The notes: generated by a model not told the origin, from the sequence alone. Positions 46,004 to 55,283 are shown, counted from the stretch's first letter. The stretch: DNA of 64,000 nt from Labedaea rhizosphaerae (GCF_004362825.1 NZ_SNXZ01000007.1:310001-374000); one strand, 5' to 3'. Translations and numbers: made by a program.

Positions 46004-47803
46004 CTAGAGCGAACCGGCGATGCTCTCCGCCGCGTAAGCCTTCAGCAGGTCGTGGAACCGGTACCGGTCAGGCCGCGGTTGTTCGACCAGGTGCGCGGCG
46101 ACCAGCCGGTCGAGCCGGGCCGCGGTGGTGGACGGCGATCCACCGGCCAAGGTGGTGGCGGTCGGCAGGTCGAGTTCCGCCGCGGGGTGCAGGGCGAGGC
46201 GCCCGAACAACGCCGCGGTGTCCTCGTCCAACCCGCGGCAGGACCAGGACAGCAGCGCGCGCAGGTCGACGGCGGGGTCGTCCGGGTCGGCGAGCGCGTT
46301 CAGCCTGGTCCGCTCGTCCCGCAGCTCGACGGCGATGGACGCGAGCGGCGCGCGCCGCTGCCGCACCCGCTCCCCGAGCATGCGCAGCGCCAGCGGCAGC
46401 CGGCCGCACAGCTCGGCCAGTTCGGCGACGGCGTCCGGGTCGGCGTCCGCCCGCGCCGCGCCGATCGTTTCGGCCAGCAGCGCCACGGCATCCGCGTGCT
46501 CGAACGCGTCGAGCGTCACCCGGCGCGCGCCCTCTCGGGTCGCGAGCCCCCGCAGCTGGTTGCGGCTGGTCACCAGGACCACACCGGAGCCGGGCAGCAG
46601 CGGGCGCACCTGTTCGGCGTCCGACGCGTCATCGAGGACCATCAGCATCGGCCGGGGGTCGAGCAGGCTGCGCAGCACGGCGGAGCGTTGCGCCACCCCG
46701 TCCGGGATCCGTTCGGCGGGCAAGCCGAGCGCGCGCAGGAACGTCGCCAGCACACGATCGGGTGGGGTGGTTCCGGCCTGGCCACGTAGATCCGCGTACA
46801 GGTCGCCCGCGAACCGGTCGCGCACCTGGTGCGCCCAGCGGGTGGCCAGCGTGCTCTTGCCGGTGCCCGCGGCGCCGTCGATCACGACGATCAACGGCAG
46901 GGCCGGACTGGTCGCGTCCAGCAACGCGTCCAGTGCGGCCAGCTCCGGCGCCCGGCCGACGAAGACACCGGTGTCGGCCGGTAGCTGGCGCGGTGACCGG
47001 GTTTCCGGCCCCAGCGCGGTGATCGGTGCTGCGGTGTTCGGTGCGCCGAGGATCGTTTCGTGCACGTCACGGGACTCGGGCGACGGTTCGCGCCCGAGCG
47101 AGCGGCGCAGTTCTTCGCGCATCCGGGTGTAGCAGTCGAGCGCCTCGGCCGGCCGTCCGACGGCCACGAGCGCCAGCATCAGCCGGCGCCACGCCGATTC
47201 GCGCAACGGGTCCATCCCGGTCAGCCGCCGCAGTTCCGGGATCGCCGAGTCGTACCGGCGCCGGTCGAGTTCCAGCTCGGCGCGGAGTTCGATGGCGTCG
47301 TGGTAGCGCGCGGTGAGCGCGGCCCGGTACCCATCGGCCGGTGAGCCGGTGTCCAGGTCGCTCAGCGGCTCACCACGCCACAGCGCGATGGCCGCGCCCA
47401 GGGTCGCGAGAGCGTCCGCGGGTTCCTGGTCGCGGGCCAAGCGGACCAGTTGCTCGAACCGCAACGCATCGACGCGCTCCGGCGCGATGTCCAGCAGATA
47501 CCCGTCGGCGCGGGTGTGGACGAGGTCGACGCCCAACACCCCGCGCAGCCGCCGCACAGTGGTGTGCACGGCGGCGCGCGGGTGCAACGGCCCGGACGAC
47601 CCCCATAGCCGATCGGCGATGACGCCGATGCTGACCGCCCGGCCCGCGGACAACGCGAGGATGGCGAGCAACGCGCGCATCCGGCCGCGGGCAACGTCGA
47701 CGACCCGGTTGCCGAGGCGCACCTCGAACACCCCGAGCAGGTTCACCGCCAGCGGCTCGCCCGCGCTCCTGCCGGTGGCGGGCACGAGGGGAACACGACG
47801 CAT
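46004..47803 (-). CDS. AfsR/SARP-family regulator lacking TPR domain (SARP-2)
   Basis: This encodes 599 residues from an ATG with no clear ribosome site. A winged helix (VNLLGVFEVRLG, RLWGSSG), an activation domain (ALALVAVGRPAEALDCYTRM), and NB-ARC with Walker A GAAGTGKSTLAT and Walker B MLMVLDDAS are present. The protein stops at the helical subdomain (RFHDLLKAYAAES), so the TPR half seen in SARP-1 is missing. It is not visibly truncated by a mutation; short AfsR forms exist. A leader with micro-ORFs and hairpins lies upstream, and SARP-1 follows directly. Confidence 0.9.
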   Translation of the reverse strand: MRRVPLVPATGRSAGEPLAVNLLGVFEVRLGNRVVDVARGRMRALLAILALSAGRAVSIGVIADRLWGSSGPLHPRAAVHTTVRRLRGVLGVDLVHTRADGYLLDIAPERVDALRFEQLVRLARDQEPADALATLGAAIALWRGEPLSDLDTGSPADGYRAALTARYHDAIELRAELELDRRRYDSAIPELRRLTGMDPLRESAWRRLMLALVAVGRPAEALDCYTRMREELRRSLGREPSPESRDVHETILGAPNTAAPITALGPETRSPRQLPADTGVFVGRAPELAALDALLDATSPALPLIVVIDGAAGTGKSTLATRWAHQVRDRFAGDLYADLRGQAGTTPPDRVLATFLRALGLPAERIPDGVAQRSAVLRSLLDPRPMLMVLDDASDAEQVRPLLPGSGVVLVTSRNQLRGLATREGARRVTLDAFEHADAVALLAETIGAARADADPDAVAELAELCGRLPLALRMLGERVRQRRAPLASIAVELRDERTRLNALADPDDPAVDLRALLSWSCRGLDEDTAALFGRLALHPAAELDLPTATTLAGGSPSTTAARLDRLVAAHLVEQPRPDRYRFHDLLKAYAAESIAGSL

Positions 47804-47842
47804 GTGCCGAAGTTAGCCGTCGGCACTGTCGGGGACCTAACT

Positions 47843-47889
47843 CGCACCCATCCGGTGCGTGGCTGCCTGCCGCCGGACCCGGCGGCAGG
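47843..47889 (-). promoter_or_regulatory. Two tandem hairpins in the SARP-2 leader
   Basis: A 10-bp perfect stem with a 4-base loop spans 47866-47889 (CCTGCCGCCG/CGGCGGCAGG). A 6-bp stem with a 5-base loop spans 47843-47859 (CGCACC/GGTGCG). On the minus strand they lie 7 bp after a chain of tiny ORFs and 40 bp before the SARP-2 start. This could be a terminator for an upstream small gene or an attenuator for the SARP operon. There is no U-tract. Confidence 0.45.
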
Positions 47890-47895
47890 TGGGTG

Positions 47896-47981
47896 TTACT
47901 GGTCCCTGCTCATGGACGGGCTCCTCCCATCGTCAGGTCGGTCGGGCAGGCCTGGCTCATTCAGCAATCCCTGTTCCTCAT
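47896..47981 (-). other. Chain of three micro-ORFs upstream of the SARP operon
   Basis: On the minus strand GGGGAGG (47988-47994) sits 6 bases before ATG AGG AAC AGG GAT TGC TGA (MRNRDC, 47981-47961). TGA abuts a second ATG giving MSQACPTDLTMGGARP (47960-47910). Its TGA overlaps a third ATG as ATGA, giving MSRDQ (47913-47896). A second GGAGG precedes the third. The spacing looks like leader peptides, but chance cannot be excluded. A longer in-frame alternative without ATG shares the last stop. Confidence 0.35.
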
Positions 47982-48164
47982 CAGGCACCTCCCCGATACA
48001 CGTGGACAGCAGCACGCTAGGCAACGCGGATGCCACCTCGCTGAGATCGCACGCGGTCGCGTGGTAGGTCGGTGACAGCCACGCCGCATAACCTGCGTCC
48101 GCCGTAGCGCCCGGTGTTTTCCGTGGCGCCGGGGTCGGACGGGCGCAAGGGGCGGCGGGGGCGG

Positions 48165-49391
48165 ATGGCGCAGCAGGTGGCGAGGCGGACGACGTTTCGT
48201 GAGGTCCTCGCCGTGCCGGAGTTCCGGTGGATGTGGCTGGCCGAGCTGCTGTCGGTCTGCGGCGACCAGCTCGCACGCGTCGCGTTGTCGGTGCTGGTGT
48301 TCGACCGGACCGGTTCGGCGTTCCTGACCGGCCTGACCTACGCGTTGACCTACGCGCCGTCGCTGCTCGGCGGGATCCTGTTCAGCGGCCTGGCCGATCG
48401 CTTCCCGCGGCGCGCCGTCCTGGTGGGCGTGGACGTCTGGCGGGCGGCGCTGATGGCCGTCGTCGCCGTGCCCGGCGTGCCGATGTGGTCGATGGGCCTG
48501 CTGGTGGCCGGGGTGTCGATGGCCAACCCGCTGGCCAAGTCGGCCCAGCTCGCGCTGCTGCCGCAGGTGCTGCCCGACGAGGGGTTCGTCGTGGGTATGG
48601 CGCTGCGCAACGTCACGATCCAGTCGGCGCAGCTGGCCGGCTTCGCCGGTGGCGGCCTGCTCGTCGCCGCGCTCAGCCCGCGCGCCAGCCTCGCGCTCGA
48701 CGCGGCCACGTTCGTGTGCTCGGCGCTGTTGCTCCGCTGTGGACTCGCCGACCGGCCGGCCGCCGGTGGGGCCGCGCAGTCGATGGGTGCGCGGCTGCGG
48801 GCGGGCGCCCGGCTCGCATTCGCCGCGGCGGCGCCGCGCACGTTGATCAGCTTCACGTGGCTCGCCGGTCTGCTGCCGGTCTACGAGGGCCTTGCCGCGC
48901 CGTACGCCGCGTCGCTGGGTGGCGGATCCACGGCGGTCGGCCTGATCCTGGCCGCCGACCCGCTCGGCAGCGTGATCGGCGCGCTGGTCTTCGCCCGCTG
49001 CGTGCCCGAACGCCACCGCGCCGGGCTGATCGGGCCGCTGACGGTGTTGTCCGCCGTGCCCCTGCTCGGTTGTCTGCTGCACCCGGGCCTGGCCGTGTCG
49101 ATCGTGCTGTTCGTGGTGACCGGTGGGCTCGGCACCGCCGCGCTCATGCAGGCGACGGCGTCGTTGATGCTCGCCGCGCCCGACGAGTCGCGCGGGCAGT
49201 TGATGGGCTTGTCCAACGCCGGGCTGACCACCGTGATGGGGGTGGCGCCGTTCGCCGCGGGTGCGCTCGCGACCTGGCTCGGCGCGCCGAACACGGTTGC
49301 CGTGGTCGGCCTGGCCGGGCTGGTGCTGGCGGTCCCGCTGACGGTGGTGTGGCAGCGCGTCCGGCCGACGATGGCGGTCGTGGAGGGCTGA
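48165..49391 (+). CDS. MFS transporter
   Basis: This encodes 408 residues; the ATG at 48165 follows GGGGGCGG, while the longer frame to 48114 has a charged, non-membrane extension. About 12 hydrophobic helices are seen, and the MFS signature between helices 2 and 3 is GLADRFPRRAVL. A soluble N-terminus (TTFREVLAVPEFRWMW) is typical of the actinobacterial drug-export group related to enterobactin exporters. The substrate is unknown. It is divergent from the SARP pair, and its stop faces the secreted phosphatase-fold gene across a hairpin-rich spacer. Confidence 0.85.
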   Translation: MAQQVARRTTFREVLAVPEFRWMWLAELLSVCGDQLARVALSVLVFDRTGSAFLTGLTYALTYAPSLLGGILFSGLADRFPRRAVLVGVDVWRAALMAVVAVPGVPMWSMGLLVAGVSMANPLAKSAQLALLPQVLPDEGFVVGMALRNVTIQSAQLAGFAGGGLLVAALSPRASLALDAATFVCSALLLRCGLADRPAAGGAAQSMGARLRAGARLAFAAAAPRTLISFTWLAGLLPVYEGLAAPYAASLGGGSTAVGLILAADPLGSVIGALVFARCVPERHRAGLIGPLTVLSAVPLLGCLLHPGLAVSIVLFVVTGGLGTAALMQATASLMLAAPDESRGQLMGLSNAGLTTVMGVAPFAAGALATWLGAPNTVAVVGLAGLVLAVPLTVVWQRVRPTMAVVEG

Positions 49392-49417
49392 CCGCACCCA
49401 TTCTGTTCCGATCGATC

Positions 49418-49465
49418 GCCGCGACCGGCGAGGCGCTCGCGGCGCAGACGTCGAACGGGCGTCTG
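49418..49465. terminator. Hairpin pair between convergent genes
   Basis: Stems GCCGCGA/TCGCGGC (49418-49443) and CAGACG/CGTCTG (49445-49465) lie between the convergent MFS gene and the secreted phosphatase-fold gene. They could terminate both directions. The assignment is by position and symmetry only. Confidence 0.4.
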
Positions 49466-49588
49466 TTGCATCGCGGTGCCCGCGTTGTCCGTCGCCGAGG
49501 GTGGGTGTCCTTTTCGGACGCCGCGCGCGAGGGCGGAGTTCGGCGCGAACCCCCAGCAGCGCGAGCACCAGCGTCCGCGCGCGCCCGA

Positions 49589-50623
49589 TCAGTAGTGCAC
49601 GCGAGCCATCACGGCGCGGTGGTCGGAGTAGTCGCGGTCGGTGCGGTCCGAACCGGTGGCGGCCTGGTCCGCGGCATCGCCCTCGTCGAAGGTGATGGTG
49701 TGGAAGTGGTCGACCACGGGCAGCCCACCGGTCTTGCGCGCGAACAGGAAGTCGATGCGCCGGTCGCCCCCGATGGTCCAGTTGCCGGCGAGGCAGCTCT
49801 TGCTGCCACCGCACGCCGTGTAGGCCGCGTCGCGGTAACCGAGGCTGCCGCCCAGGTCCCCGTTGAGCAACGTGTACCAGGGCCGGAACGAGCCGCTGTC
49901 GGCGACGTCGGTGACGTTGTGGTCGCCCGCGAAGATCAGCAAGCTGCCGCCGTAGCCGTCCTCGGTCATCTCGGCGGCCACCTCGCGGGCGTTGGACTCC
50001 GAGCAGTCCACGCCACCGCCCGACGCTGCGGTCGGCCAGTGCACCGACGCCACCGTCAGGTCCTTGTTCGCGATCTTGTCGTGCAGCCTGACCTTGACCG
50101 CGACCGTGCGTGCCTGGTCGTTGTTGGCGCACGTACCGGACTCGTCGCTCTGCGCCTGCCACGTCTTCGACGCCAGGCCGAGGTCGGTGAACCGGGCCTT
50201 GCGGTAGATCACGGCATTGGTCTGGTGGTCCTTCGGCGGCCCGCACGGGCTGTTCATGGCCGCGGGCGAGGGATCGGCGATCACGCCCGCGTAGGCCTCG
50301 CCGAGGTCGTTGCTCAGCCTGCTGACGTAGGAGTTCAGCTGGGTCTGGTCGCTGATCTGCTGGACGGTGAAGATGTCCGGCTTCAACGGCGCGCGCTGGA
50401 TGTAGTAGACGAGGTCCTGCCAGTCGCCCGGGCAGGCGAGGTCCACCGTCGGCAGGTTCTCCAGGTTGTTGTCGAAGACCTGCACGAAGGACGGATCGTT
50501 GTTGGCCACGGCAGCGGCGGCGACCCGAGCGGGGGACCCGTCGGCCGTGCCGGCCAGGACCGCGCCGACCGCCGTGACGGCGACGGCCACCGTGATGCCA
50601 ACTTTCGCCCTCATAGCGCGCAT
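49589..50623 (-). CDS. Secreted endonuclease/exonuclease/phosphatase-fold protein
   Basis: This encodes 344 residues from the ATG at 50623 (ATG at 50614 alternative); no strong ribosome site is visible. A signal peptide (AVAVTAVGAVLAGTADGSPA) precedes the EEP domain. Catalytic motifs are present: DNNLENL at the first strand, VASVHWPTA, AGDHNVTD, GDRRIDFLFA and YSDHRAVMARV. The six Cys in the mature protein suggest disulfides. Family members cleave nucleic acids, sphingomyelin or phosphoinositides; this one is closest by feel to secreted DNase/phosphatase-like actinobacterial proteins. The substrate is not assigned. Confidence 0.87.
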   Translation of the reverse strand: MRAMRAKVGITVAVAVTAVGAVLAGTADGSPARVAAAAVANNDPSFVQVFDNNLENLPTVDLACPGDWQDLVYYIQRAPLKPDIFTVQQISDQTQLNSYVSRLSNDLGEAYAGVIADPSPAAMNSPCGPPKDHQTNAVIYRKARFTDLGLASKTWQAQSDESGTCANNDQARTVAVKVRLHDKIANKDLTVASVHWPTAASGGGVDCSESNAREVAAEMTEDGYGGSLLIFAGDHNVTDVADSGSFRPWYTLLNGDLGGSLGYRDAAYTACGGSKSCLAGNWTIGGDRRIDFLFARKTGGLPVVDHFHTITFDEGDAADQAATGSDRTDRDYSDHRAVMARVHY

Positions 50624-50664
50624 GTTGGTAAGTAGATCACGGAACCGACCCGGCGCCAATGGTC

Positions 50665-51573
50665 TCAGTAGGCGACCAGTTCGCTGTCCGACTCCTGGGC
50701 TCCGCCGGCGTCTCGCGGGGTCGCGCCGCGGCGGACCTTGCCACCGAGTTCGATGGTCTGGCTGATCCAGAACACCGCGAACTCGGCGATCAGCGACGCC
50801 TCGAGCACGAGCAGCCAGTGGCCGAACCCGGCGGCCCGCAGCGCGAACAGCACGCCCGCGGTGATCAGCATGGCCGCGGCGATCGCGGTGTACCGGTTCC
50901 TGAGCAGATCGCCAATGCCGAGTTCGCCGGATTTGTGCCGCGCGAAGCCGACGGCATTCACGATGACGACCGCCAGGACGCCAGCGAAGAACAAGATGGC
51001 GGCGAACGCGTGCGCGTTCTTCATGAAGTTCTCGAAGCTGGTGAGGACGAACACGGCCAGTCCGACGAGGATGAGCGTGTTGACCGTCAGCAGCACCTTG
51101 GCGGTGCGGCTGTTGAGTTGCAGGACCTTGAGCGCCCGCACGATGACCACCGCGATCAGGCCGGCGATGAGCAACGCGAGCACGTTCTGCTTCACCGCGT
51201 CGGTCAGTTCGTCGGACGTCGGGACGTTGCTCACGGTGCAGGTGTTGTCCACGCCCGTCGGCACGAAGGCCACCATGACGGCCATGTAGCCGGCGTAGTC
51301 CAGCAGCAGGTTCTCGATTTCGGTGTTGCCCGAATAGATGATCAGGCAGGTCCCGACGGCGCAGAGGGTGCCGACGAACACGGCACGCGCCGAGGTGTAG
51401 TAATACGCGCTGAGCGAATGCTGCAGGCAGGCCGGATTGGCGGCCAGCGCCTGGATGACGACCGCGAGGAACAGCATCACGACGAGCAGGAGGATGCCCA
51501 GCCGCAGGCCGAGGTAGGTCTGCCGGATGATGGCGCCGGTGTCGGCGTTGCCCGTGGCTCCACGATCGGCCAT
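50665..51573 (-). CDS. Multi-pass membrane protein of unknown function
   Basis: This encodes 302 residues; GGGAGG lies 6 bases before the ATG at 51573. Seven or more hydrophobic helices are visible, including LGILLLVVMLFLAVVIQAL, VLALLIAGLIAVVIVRAL, VLLTVNTLILVGLAVFVL and HAFAAILFFAGVLAVVIVNA. A loop with two Cys (NTCTVSN and the earlier PACLQHS) is probably extracytoplasmic. The C-terminus is acidic and cytosolic. I do not recognise a named family. It lies 41 bp upstream of the secreted EEP gene on the same strand, so cotranscription is possible. Confidence 0.75.
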   Translation of the reverse strand: MADRGATGNADTGAIIRQTYLGLRLGILLLVVMLFLAVVIQALAANPACLQHSLSAYYYTSARAVFVGTLCAVGTCLIIYSGNTEIENLLLDYAGYMAVMVAFVPTGVDNTCTVSNVPTSDELTDAVKQNVLALLIAGLIAVVIVRALKVLQLNSRTAKVLLTVNTLILVGLAVFVLTSFENFMKNAHAFAAILFFAGVLAVVIVNAVGFARHKSGELGIGDLLRNRYTAIAAAMLITAGVLFALRAAGFGHWLLVLEASLIAEFAVFWISQTIELGGKVRRGATPRDAGGAQESDSELVAY

Positions 51574-51833
51574 TCGTACCTCCCACACGCGCGTCGGACG
51601 CAGAGGAAGCGACAATCCACGGAGAAGTATCCCATTGCGGCGGGCCGGTGGCGATGCACCGATCGGGGGTCGCATTCGCCGGGCCGGGGTCGTCGGCACC
51701 GTGCGGTACCGGTCAGGGAAATGGCCACGTCCGCCGTGACGGTCCACATCGGACGTCCACTCAGGCCGCCGGCGATAGCCGCGATGGCAGCGGCCTCGTC
51801 GATCAGGAGTCGCCACGGCGCTAGCATGCCGAC

Positions 51834-52748
51834 ATGGGGGCTTGGCGCGAGAGCGAGATCCACGACCAGCACGGCCGCACGGTCGTGATCACCGGCGCGA
51901 ACTCGGGGCTTGGCCTGCGCGCGGCGACGGTCCTCGCGGCCAAGGGCGCCCGGGTGATCCTCGCCTGCCGGTCCCGGCAGCGCGGTGAGCGCGCCGCGGC
52001 GGCGGTCGGCGGCGAGCTCGTCCTGCTGGACCTCGCCGACCAGGACCGCGTGCGGTCGGCCGCGGCGGACATCCGGGACCGCACGGGCGACCGGGTCGAC
52101 CTGCTGATCAACAACGCGGGCATCCCTGCCGGTCGGCTGCGGCGCACCGCCGCCGGACACGAATCCATCCTCGCCACCAATCACCTGGGGCACGCGGCGC
52201 TGACGTGGCTGCTGATGCCCGCGCTGCGGGCCGGCGACTCGGCTCGCGTCGTGGCCGTGTCGAGCATCGCCCACCGCGGCAAGGGTTTCGACGTCGACGA
52301 CCTCGGCTTCGAGCGCCGCCGGTTCCGGATGGCGCACGCCTATGCGCAGTCCAAGCTGGCGGTGCTGATGTTCGCGCTGGAACTGCAGGAACGCCTGCGG
52401 GCCGAGGGTTCTCCCGTGCTGAGCGTGGCCGCGCACCCCGGGTTCACCGGTACGGAAATCGCCGCCGCCGGCGCCCGTAACCAAGGGCTCGGCGCCGTGG
52501 CACGACCGCTCAACGCACTGACGAAGGCGGTGTCCCAGTCGGTGCCCGAGGGCACCATCCCCGTGCTGTACGCGGCGACCGCCCCCGACGTGCTGGGCGG
52601 CGGCTACTACGGGCCGCGGAAGTTCGGCGAGTTCTTCCGGGGCGTCGGCCCGGCCCGCGTCGATCCACGGGCGCAGGACCGGACGCTGCGCACGCGACTG
52701 TGGGACCGCACCGCCGAGCTGACCGGCGTCCGCCCGGACCCCGCCTGA
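51834..52748 (+). CDS. Short-chain dehydrogenase/reductase
   Basis: This encodes 304 residues and is cytosolic. The Rossmann motif TGANSGLGLRAA binds NAD(P), with CRSRQRG after strand 2, whose Arg residues favour NADP. NNAG, the catalytic Ser in VSSIAH and the YAQSK Tyr/Lys pair are all present. The sequence resembles the retinol dehydrogenase/oxidoreductase group of SDRs common in actinomycetes. It precedes SARP-3 by about 215 bp on the same strand and may or may not belong to the NRPS cluster. Confidence 0.9.
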   Translation: MGAWRESEIHDQHGRTVVITGANSGLGLRAATVLAAKGARVILACRSRQRGERAAAAVGGELVLLDLADQDRVRSAAADIRDRTGDRVDLLINNAGIPAGRLRRTAAGHESILATNHLGHAALTWLLMPALRAGDSARVVAVSSIAHRGKGFDVDDLGFERRRFRMAHAYAQSKLAVLMFALELQERLRAEGSPVLSVAAHPGFTGTEIAAAGARNQGLGAVARPLNALTKAVSQSVPEGTIPVLYAATAPDVLGGGYYGPRKFGEFFRGVGPARVDPRAQDRTLRTRLWDRTAELTGVRPDPA

Positions 52749-52963
52749 CCCCCGCGCGGCACGCGCGACGGTGTTTGCCGGCTGAGGTGGCGTAGCAGGC
52801 TGCCCTCGGTCGTGGGGGAAACGAGTTGCCACCCAGTGATCGAATACGGCGGCGTCGATCGGTGCCGGCCGCAGAAGTAATACGCGGTGATAACGCTGTG
52901 ATAGGGCCCGAGGGTCAACTGAACTCGATCGTGCCCGCAGATTGCCCGCTGGGGAGGGTGAGC

Positions 52964-54862
52964 GTGAAGTTCCGCATTCTCGGTCCGCTGGAGATCACCG
53001 GTCCACTCGGCCCGGTCGCCCTCCCGCCCCGCCAGCGGGTGGTGCTGGCCACGCTGTTGCTCGAGCCCAACCGCCTGGTCATGGTGGATCGCCTGGTCGA
53101 GGCGGTGTGGGACGCCGAACCGCCGTCCACCGCCCGCGATCAGATCCGCATCTGCATCAGCGCGATCCGCCGGTCGCTGGCCGCGGCGGGACTGGCCGAT
53201 TCGATCGTGACCCGCTCGCCGGGCTACTCCATTCGGTGTGCCGACGACGAACTCGATCTGCTGGCATTCGACAAGTTGGTGACGGCCGGGCGAAAAATGC
53301 TGGCGCTGCGCCAGGAATCGGCGGCCGTCGATCAATTCGAGCAGGCGCTGCGATTGTGGCGCGGTGCGCCGCTGGCCGGCGCCGGCCGGGTGGTGGAGTC
53401 CGGCGCCGTCGTGCTGGCCGAACGCCGGCTGACCGTGCTGGAGGAGTGCGTCGACCTCAAGCTGCGGCTGGGCGACGAGCACGAACTGGTCGGCGAACTG
53501 GCCGAAGTGGTGGCGGCCAACCCGTTCCGGGAACGGCTGCGCGCCCAGCTCATGACCTGCCTCTACCGGACGGGGCGGCGGGTCGAGGCGCTGGACGTGT
53601 TCCGCATCGGTCGCGAGTTGTTCGTGGAGGCTCTCGGGCTCGAGCCCGGTGACGAACTGCGCGGCCTGCAACGCATGATCCTGGCCGGCACCACGGAAGC
53701 CGACGCCCGCCCGGCGCGACCCGTGGCCGCTCCGGCGGCCGTCCCGCGTTTGCTGCCGGCGCCGGCCGGCGACTTCACCGGCCGCGGCGAGCAGCTTGCC
53801 AAGGCTCGGCAACGGTTGCAGGAGAGCCCGATCGGCCAGGGCGTCCGGGTGGTCCTGCTGTCCGGCCGGGCCTGGTCGGGCAAGACCACGCTTGCCGTCC
53901 ACTTGGCACACTCGATGTGCGACACGTTCACCGACGGCCAGCTGTTCGTGCCGCTGGGCGGTACGACCGGCCGGTTGATCGAGCCGGTCGACGCCCTGGA
54001 CCGGTTCCTGCGCGCCATGGGCGTCGCGGCGGACGCTGTGCCCGACAGCGTGGACGAGTGCGCGGAGATGTACCGGAACCTGCTGTCCGACCGGAAGGTC
54101 CTGGTGGTCCTGGACGACGCGGCCGACGAACGGCAGGTGCGGCCGCTGCTACCCGGCAGTCCGAGTTGCGCGGTGCTGGTGACCAGCCGCGCGCCGATGA
54201 CGGCGTTGCCCGGCGCGAGCCGGATCGAGGTGGGACGGCTGCCGGGCGCCGAGTCCGTCGCACTGCTGACGAAGGTCATCGGCGTGGAGCGGGTCCGGGG
54301 CCAGGCCAAGGACCTGCGCCGCCTCGCCGAGTTGTGCGGCGGCGAGCCGTTCACCCTGCGGCTGGCCGGCGCGCGGCTGGACGCCAGACCGGACTGGTCG
54401 GTCCGCACCCTGATCGAACGGCTGACCGACGAGCGCCGGCTGCCCAAGGAGCTGTCGCACGTGGCAGGCGATGCGGTCGGCGCGATTTCCCAGTCCTACG
54501 ACGGCCTCGCGCCCTTCGCCCGCCGGCTGCTGCGCCGGCTGACCCTGCTGGGCTCGGTGCGGTTCTCGGGCCGGATCTGCGCACCCCTGCTGGACGCCGA
54601 CGAGGTCCAGGCCGAGGACGCGTTGGACGAACTGGTCGACGCCGGCCTGCTCGACGTGGTGCGGGTGACCGGCGATCCGGCGCCGTTCCGCCTGACCGGT
54701 CTGGTCCGGGCCTTCGCCCGCAGCCGGCTGACCGTCGAGGATCGCCCGACGGAGCGGGTCGCGGCGCTGCGCCGGGTCCTGGACCACCCGCACGAGTGCT
54801 TGCCGGTCGAACGCTGGCTGCTGACGGCCAGCCTGCGCCGCACCCTCGCGCTGAGCTCGTGA
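52964..54862 (+). CDS. AfsR/SARP-family regulator, likely cluster activator (SARP-3)
   Basis: This encodes 632 residues from the GTG at 52964, 6 bases after GGGGAGG; the usual family start (KFRILGPLEI) begins there. A winged helix and BTAD (about 1-245) precede a flexible Pro/Ala linker, then NB-ARC with Walker A GRAWSGKTTLAV and Walker B KVLVVLDDAAD. There are no TPRs; the C-terminus ends soon after the winged-helix-like subdomain. It converges on panD with 7 bp between stops and is the nearest regulator to the NRPS genes, so it is the probable pathway switch. That role is inferred from position. Confidence 0.9.
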   Translation: MKFRILGPLEITGPLGPVALPPRQRVVLATLLLEPNRLVMVDRLVEAVWDAEPPSTARDQIRICISAIRRSLAAAGLADSIVTRSPGYSIRCADDELDLLAFDKLVTAGRKMLALRQESAAVDQFEQALRLWRGAPLAGAGRVVESGAVVLAERRLTVLEECVDLKLRLGDEHELVGELAEVVAANPFRERLRAQLMTCLYRTGRRVEALDVFRIGRELFVEALGLEPGDELRGLQRMILAGTTEADARPARPVAAPAAVPRLLPAPAGDFTGRGEQLAKARQRLQESPIGQGVRVVLLSGRAWSGKTTLAVHLAHSMCDTFTDGQLFVPLGGTTGRLIEPVDALDRFLRAMGVAADAVPDSVDECAEMYRNLLSDRKVLVVLDDAADERQVRPLLPGSPSCAVLVTSRAPMTALPGASRIEVGRLPGAESVALLTKVIGVERVRGQAKDLRRLAELCGGEPFTLRLAGARLDARPDWSVRTLIERLTDERRLPKELSHVAGDAVGAISQSYDGLAPFARRLLRRLTLLGSVRFSGRICAPLLDADEVQAEDALDELVDAGLLDVVRVTGDPAPFRLTGLVRAFARSRLTVEDRPTERVAALRRVLDHPHECLPVERWLLTASLRRTLALSS

Positions 54863-54869
54863 TCGGCCG

Positions 54870-55283
54870 CTACCGGTGCGCCAGGGCGCCGGAGACCAGG
54901 TCGCCCGCCGGGGCCGACGTGGGGTCGGTGCCGAGGTGGTTGATCCGGTTCGCCTCGTCCACGAAGACAACCCGCGGCTGGACCGCTTTGGCGTCCTCGT
55001 CGGCCACGTAGGCGTACGCGATGATGATCACCAGGTCGCCGGGACTGATCAGCCGGGCCGCCGCGCCGTTGATGCCGATCACCCCGCTGTCCACCGGCCC
55101 CTCGATCACGTAGGTCGACAACCGGTTGCCGTTGTTGATGTCGACGATGTCGACCTGCTCGCCGGGGAGCAGGTCGGCGGCGGCCATGAGGTCCGCGCTG
55201 ACCGTGACGGAGCCGACGTAGTGCAGGTCGGCCTGGGTCACGGTGGCCCGGTGGATCTTGGATTTCATCATCGAGCGGTACAT
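54870..55283 (-). CDS. panD: Aspartate 1-decarboxylase
   Basis: This encodes 137 residues; AAAGGA precedes the ATG at 55283. The pro-enzyme self-cleaves at Gly-Ser in [11 protein letters not shown] to form the pyruvoyl cofactor, and the family's Lys and Tyr residues ([21 protein letters not shown]) are present. It converts L-aspartate to beta-alanine. The start lies 16 bp inside the upstream C-T NRPS gene, so translation is coupled. In this position it probably feeds beta-alanine to the assembly line, not only to pantothenate. The length matches actinobacterial PanD. Confidence 0.95.
   Translation of the reverse strand: MYRSMMKSKIHRATVTQADLHYVGSVTVSADLMAAADLLPGEQVDIVDINNGNRLSTYVIEGPVDSGVIGINGAAARLISPGDLVIIIAYAYVADEDAKAVQPRVVFVDEANRINHLGTDPTSAPAGDLVSGALAHR

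Noticed and set aside
47896-48051. A possible 50-residue peptide gene (DLSEVASALPSVLLSTCIGE...) as a RiPP precursor
   Set aside because: Its only start is an unsupported GTG, there are no modification enzymes nearby, and a strong ribosome site lies in another frame at 47988.
47961-50246. A 761-residue minus frame across the MFS and phosphatase-fold genes
   Set aside because: It has low-complexity Arg/Gln/His/Gly composition and covers two well-supported genes in other frames.
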